Part shown: piece by piece, positions 60,316 to 64,000 of the stretch
Position numbering within the stretch: position 1 is the first letter of the stretch
Layout of the letters: every line of letters starts with the position of its first letter
From: Anaerofustis stercorihominis DSM 17244
GTDB taxonomy: Bacteria; Bacillota; Clostridia; Eubacteriales; Anaerofustaceae
NCBI RefSeq assembly: GCF_000154825.1
Contig: NZ_DS560019.1
Coordinates: forward strand, 620,001 to 684,000
Length of the DNA: 64,000 nucleotides
Direction: 5' to 3'
Position numbers and translations under genes: made by a program
Notes under the pieces: model-generated
The model's database searches: none
What the model was told of the DNA's origin: nothing
Seen by the model: the letters and a program-made list of their open reading frames with translations, nothing else

Positions 60316-61152
60316 CTAGTATTCTTTAATCTTTTTCATGTGTTTTGAAGTGACCAAATCCGTAATAAAAGATTTAACATCAATATTTGAATTATATTTT
60401 GGTAAATCTTCAAAAACCGAAATCTTTTCGTCAAAAACTTCCATTGATTTCATATAATCTTCCAAAATATCTTCACTTAACGTTTCAAGTCTTGAATACT
60501 CCAAATCCTTTGGATTTAACCTATGCTGTTTCACCGCATACCCAACTCTTCTTTCGCAATTACAGCATCCTGTTTTGCTTAGACCGCAGTATTCACTTAA
60601 AAACTTGGACATTTTCTTTCTTGAGCGATGAAGTATTTGCCTATAATTTTCAGGTGTCATATCAAGGATTTCTCCCGCTATTTTACTGTCAACACCAAAC
60701 ATAGTCCCGATAATAAAAACACATCTGCTTTTAGCATCCAAGCATTGAAGCATTACATTTGTACATGATAATTTAAGCTCTTTTGAAAGCTCATTTTTAT
60801 CTCCCTCAAAAATAATCTCGTCATCCACATATCCCGCTTTGATATCATCTGCATAGTATTCAAAACTTAAAGGATATTTATAAAACATGGATTTCTTATA
60901 ATCTAATAGATAATTAACAGCAATCCTGTAAACCCATGTTTTAAATGAAGATAGTTTTTTAAATGAAGCCAGGTTTAACATGACTTTTATAAGTATATCC
61001 TGAGTAGCGTCTTCCGCATCATGTATCGTTCCCAACATTCTTAGAGAAAGATTGAATACAAAATCGTTTACCTCCGATAAAATAAGTTCCAAATCCTTGC
61101 TGTTGCCCTCTATAGCAGAATCAATCAGCTCGTTGATTTCTTTATTTTCCAT
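60316..61152 (-). CDS. ECF-type RNA polymerase sigma factor with a cysteine-bearing C-terminal extension
   Basis: 278 residues from the ATG at 61152, with AAAGGAGG upstream (an ATG 18 bases earlier lies inside that site). Region 2 is clear: LSLRMLGTIHDAEDATQDIL with FKTWVYRIAVNYLLDYKK. Region 4 is FGVDSKIAGEILDMTPENYR with QILHRSRKKM. About 90 further residues carry C189, C196, C197 and C199 (TGCCNCERRVGYAVKQH) and a helical acidic end. No anti-sigma gene is adjacent, so the tail may itself control activity. The normal ECF length is 170-190. Confidence 0.9.
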   Translation of the reverse strand: MENKEINELIDSAIEGNSKDLELILSEVNDFVFNLSLRMLGTIHDAEDATQDILIKVMLNLASFKKLSSFKTWVYRIAVNYLLDYKKSMFYKYPLSFEYYADDIKAGYVDDEIIFEGDKNELSKELKLSCTNVMLQCLDAKSRCVFIIGTMFGVDSKIAGEILDMTPENYRQILHRSRKKMSKFLSEYCGLSKTGCCNCERRVGYAVKQHRLNPKDLEYSRLETLSEDILEDYMKSMEVFDEKISVFEDLPKYNSNIDVKSFITDLVTSKHMKKIKEY

Positions 61153-61251
61153 ATCGTTTCCTCCTTTCATATAATTAGACTCTTTTTATTTTAAAATGTG
61201 ACACATAATAAGAAAATTTTTTACTTTTTTAAATATTTATATATAAAATTA

Positions 61252-61293
61252 AAAACCATATTAAAACCCTAAAGAGTTTAAAATATGGTTTTA
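61252..61293 (-). terminator. Terminator of pcrA
   Basis: The stem AAAACCATATT/AATATGGTTTT with a long AT-rich loop and a T-run on the minus strand. Confidence 0.7.
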
Positions 61294-61299
61294 TTTATA

Positions 61300-63525
61300 T
61301 TATTGAACTTTTTTGAATTTTGCTATACCCGCCATAAATTTCTTTATACCGATTTCAGGAAATGCTGCGGTTACTTTTGCATCTTCACCGCTTCCGTCAA
61401 CTCCCACAACCGTGCCTACTCCCCATGCACTATGATCTATTTTATCTCCTGGATTTAAATCAACATCGGAAAAACTGTTGTTCTGCTTAAATAAATTCTC
61501 TGTCTTTTTTGGAGATTGCTTATATGGGTCATATATTCTTTTTATGGAGCTTTTTAATAATTCTTTTTCTTTATTGCTTTCTTTGATAACATTTGTCCCT
61601 TCGATCAATTCATCGGGAACTTCAAGTAAAAATCTTGAAGGATTTCTGTATTCGTTTCTTCCGTAGACTCTTCTGCTTTCAGCGGAAGACATATAAAGCT
61701 GTTTTCTGGCTCTCGTTATACCAACATAGCAAAGCCTTCGCTCTTCTTCCATTTCGCTGTCTTCATTTACGGCTCTGTAAGTAGGGAAGAGGTTTTCTTC
61801 CATTCCCGGCATAAATACGATGTTGAATTCAAGACCTTTTGCATTATGCAAAGTCATTAATAATACTTTTGAGCTATCTTCATCATAAGAATCGACTCCC
61901 GCAACCAAAGCCGCATTTTCAAGGAACGCTTCCAATGTATTTTCTTCTTCGTTGCTTTCGAAATCCCCTGCGGCATTTACAAGCTCATCAAGGTTTTCAA
62001 GTCTGTTTGAAGCATTTTCTACTTTACCTTCTTTAAGCATTTCTTCATATCCGCTTAAATGAATGGTGTTTATTACTATATCCATAAGTCCGTTATTTTC
62101 CGGAAGCCTTCTGATTTCTTCAATGGTATCTCTAAAGTTCATCAGCTTTTCTTTTATGGCTCCTTTGAATAAAGGGGAAGAGTCTATATGCTTTATTACT
62201 TCATACATCGATGTACCTTTCATAAAAGCATAATCTTTGATTTTTTCCACACTTGCTGGACCGATGCCTCTTTTAGGCGTATTTATCACCCTTATCAAAG
62301 CAAGGTCATCCTGAGGATTAACTATAAGTTTTAAATAAGCAAGGATATCTTTGATTTCCATACGGTCATAGAACTTCGTTCCAGCAACTATTTGATAAGG
62401 TATGTTTCTTCTCATGAGTCCTTCTTCAAGCATACGAGACTGAGCATTGGTCCTGTATAATATGGCAATATCACTGTATGGGATACCATGATATTCATTT
62501 AAACAAAATATTTCCCTGGAAATAAGCGACGATTCTTCAAGGTCACTGTTTGCATTCAAATATTTTATTTTTTCTCCTTCGTCATTATCGGTAAATAATG
62601 TTTTCCCCATTCTTCTTTGATTATGCTCAATTACTCCGTTCGCCGCATTTAAAATATTCTTTGTACACCTGTAATTTTGTTCGAGTCTTATAACTGCCGC
62701 ATCCTCAAAGTCTTCTTCAAACTCTAAGATATTCCTGATGGACGCTCCTCTCCAGCCGTATATACTTTGATCGTCATCACCGCACACACATATATTCCTG
62801 TGATCTTCCGCAAGCTTACTGACTATAGCATACTGAGAAAGGTTAGTATCCTGATACTCGTCAACCAATATGTATTTAAATCTATTTTTATATTTATTAA
62901 GTACTTCCGGACATTTCGCAAATAATATGTTCATATTTAATAATAAATCATCGAAGTCCATTGCGTTTGAACTTAATAATCTCTTTTGATACTCTGCGTA
63001 AATCTGTGCTATCCTGGCTTCGGTATAGCCTCCTTCAAAATCATCATGCTCTTCCAAATAATCATCACTGGTTTCTAAATTATTCTTAAGTAATGATATT
63101 TGGGATTTAACACCCTCTACCGGGAATTCCTTATCAGAAATATCCAAGTCCTTTAATATCGACTTAACGACTCTTTTAGTGTCATCATCATCATAAATAG
63201 AAAAGTTACTTGTAAATCCTAAATTATGTCCTTCTATCCTTAATATCCTTGCACAGATAGAGTGAAAAGTACCCATCCAAATATCGGACGTAAAAGGTAT
63301 CCCCATACTATCTATTCTTTCTCTCATTTCTCCAGCCGCTTTATTTGTAAAGGTAAGAGCAAGTATCTCCCAAGGTTTTGCATAACCGTTCTCGATTATA
63401 TAAGCTATTCTATGTATTATCGTCCTTGTCTTACCGCTTCCCGCGCCGGCAAGTATTAAAAGAGGACCGTCCACACATGTGACTGCCTCTTGCTGTTTTT
63501 CATTTAACATGCTTAGTAAATCCAT
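61300..63525 (-). CDS. pcrA: ATP-dependent DNA helicase PcrA/UvrD
   Basis: 741 residues, full length. Motif I is LILAGAGSGKTRTIIHR, motif Ia LTFTNKAAGEMRERI, motif II ILVDEYQDTN, motif III CVCGDDDQSIYGWRGA, motif IV RLEQNYRCTKNILNAA, motif V LMTLHNAKGLEFNIVFMPG and motif VI RLCYVGITRARKQLYM. The C-terminal Tudor-like end (LNPGDKIDHSAWGVGTVVGV) is the RNA polymerase-binding part typical of PcrA. It functions in repair and removal of RecA filaments. The start overlaps the stop of the sensor kinase by one base. Confidence 0.97.
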   Translation of the reverse strand: MDLLSMLNEKQQEAVTCVDGPLLILAGAGSGKTRTIIHRIAYIIENGYAKPWEILALTFTNKAAGEMRERIDSMGIPFTSDIWMGTFHSICARILRIEGHNLGFTSNFSIYDDDDTKRVVKSILKDLDISDKEFPVEGVKSQISLLKNNLETSDDYLEEHDDFEGGYTEARIAQIYAEYQKRLLSSNAMDFDDLLLNMNILFAKCPEVLNKYKNRFKYILVDEYQDTNLSQYAIVSKLAEDHRNICVCGDDDQSIYGWRGASIRNILEFEEDFEDAAVIRLEQNYRCTKNILNAANGVIEHNQRRMGKTLFTDNDEGEKIKYLNANSDLEESSLISREIFCLNEYHGIPYSDIAILYRTNAQSRMLEEGLMRRNIPYQIVAGTKFYDRMEIKDILAYLKLIVNPQDDLALIRVINTPKRGIGPASVEKIKDYAFMKGTSMYEVIKHIDSSPLFKGAIKEKLMNFRDTIEEIRRLPENNGLMDIVINTIHLSGYEEMLKEGKVENASNRLENLDELVNAAGDFESNEEENTLEAFLENAALVAGVDSYDEDSSKVLLMTLHNAKGLEFNIVFMPGMEENLFPTYRAVNEDSEMEEERRLCYVGITRARKQLYMSSAESRRVYGRNEYRNPSRFLLEVPDELIEGTNVIKESNKEKELLKSSIKRIYDPYKQSPKKTENLFKQNNSFSDVDLNPGDKIDHSAWGVGTVVGVDGSGEDAKVTAAFPEIGIKKFMAGIAKFKKVQ

Positions 63526-64000
63526 TATTCTGTCTCCTCATATGAAATTAAAGGTAAAGCTATTATAACATCAGTTCCTTTATCTTCAATGCTTTCTATA
63601 TTTATAGTTCCATTTAAATTTTCCACTATCCATTTTGCAATAGGAAGCCCCAGGCCGCTTCCGTTTTCTCTTCTGCTTCTGGCTTTATCGATTCTGTAAA
63701 ATCTTGTAAAGACCTTTTCTATTTCATCTTTCTTCATTCCTATACCTTGGTCTTTTACTTTTATTACAACGCTATTTTTGTTTAAATTGACTTTAACGGT
63801 AATCATGATCTGAGTTTTATCTTCAGAGTATTTTATTGCATTATCCAAAAGTATCATCATTAACTGAGTAAACTTGTCTTCATCAATATTCACTTTTACT
63901 CTATTGTAAGGACAGGACATATAAACTCTTATTTCCCGCTTTACGGCAATAGGCTCGATTTTTTCAATAGCTTCTTTTATAAGATGAACTATATCATGTT
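63525..64000 (-). CDS. Sensor histidine kinase, C-terminal ATPase part (runs off the window)
   Basis: The open minus-strand frame continues to the window edge: HDIVHLIKEAIEKIEPIAVK, RVYMSCPYNRVKVNIDEDKF, then N box FTQLMMILLDNAIKYSED, G1 VKDQGIGMKKDEI, F box VFTRFYRIDKARS and G2 GSGLGLPIAKWIVENLNG. This is the HATPase_c domain of an ordinary (non-hybrid) kinase of the PhoR/VicK type. The HisKA and sensor domains lie beyond base 64000. About 158 residues are visible. The ATG at 63920 is internal and not the start. Confidence 0.93.
   Translation of the reverse strand, partial: HDIVHLIKEAIEKIEPIAVKREIRVYMSCPYNRVKVNIDEDKFTQLMMILLDNAIKYSEDKTQIMITVKVNLNKNSVVIKVKDQGIGMKKDEIEKVFTRFYRIDKARSRRENGSGLGLPIAKWIVENLNGTINIESIEDKGTDVIIALPLISYEETE

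Overview
The window is about 64 kb of AT-rich DNA (visibly low GC, purine-rich ribosome sites of the AGGAGG type, many A/T-tailed hairpin terminators). It looks like chromosome of a low-GC, Gram-positive Clostridia-type bacterium. Supporting genes are a SPOCS/LysM spore-morphogenesis protein (SipL type), a Mini-ribonuclease 3, EndoA/MazF, PepV, a PcrA helicase, a phosphoenolpyruvate PTS and MerR/XRE/DeoR/PRD regulators. From memory the mixture resembles Eubacteriales gut anaerobes (for example the Anaerofustis neighbourhood), but I cannot verify a species. Codon use and base composition look uniform. I see no insertion sequence, prophage or CRISPR array.

Layout. 1-5125 (minus): a housekeeping operon running zinc ribbon - ispF - cysS - mrnC - dnaX - ybaB - recR. 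5194-13604: an unknown solute- or surface-type protein, pepV, a broken PAS hybrid histidine kinase, a CmpB-like membrane protein and a frameshifted sipL. 13825-16359: mazF without a neighbouring antitoxin, a lipoprotein, an XRE-regulator/membrane-protein pair with twin palindromic operators, and a MerR regulator with its own 19-bp-spacer promoter. 16540-16786: three tRNAs (Glu, Met, fMet). 17083-25391: a membrane hybrid kinase, ptsI, tRNA-Arg, an HExxH lipoprotein, a tandem of three paralogous small membrane proteins ending in an XRE regulator, and an isochorismatase-fold enzyme. 25568-36260: a degenerate PAP2 protein, an FGGY kinase plus acetyl-esterase pair, a TSCPD protein, an Na/Pi transporter, a ClC transporter, and a ribbon-helix-helix protein plus clpB. 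36325-46780: a SAP-domain protein, a methyltransferase with a stop at codon 2, PqqD plus an OPT peptide transporter, an orphan galactitol-type EIIC, an Opu-type betaine transporter and upp. 46286-58927 (accessory metabolism): vitamin B6 salvage genes, then two galactitol-family PTS gene clusters. 59053-64000: an HD protein, a DUF2461 protein, an ECF sigma factor, pcrA and a partial sensor kinase.

How the genes work together. The most coherent accessory system is carbohydrate or polyol uptake. EI (ptsI) would feed three Gat-family EIIC permeases. Cluster A is a PRD regulator, IIB, IIC, IIA, a FucA-like class II aldolase and a VOC protein, with a divergent zinc polyol-phosphate dehydrogenase. 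It reads as uptake, phosphorylation, oxidation and aldol cleavage of a polyol. Cluster B is a DeoR regulator, IIB, IIC, a 105-residue protein that looks like a IIB domain without its cysteine, and a COG3964-like amidohydrolase. It has no IIA of its own and is the best candidate for an undescribed system.

Caution. At least five genes carry single-nucleotide lesions: the kinase near 10390, sipL at 12208-12214, the start codon at 24279-24281, the TAA at 38067-38069 and the ATT start at 14897. These may be genuine decay, recoding, or consensus errors in the assembly.
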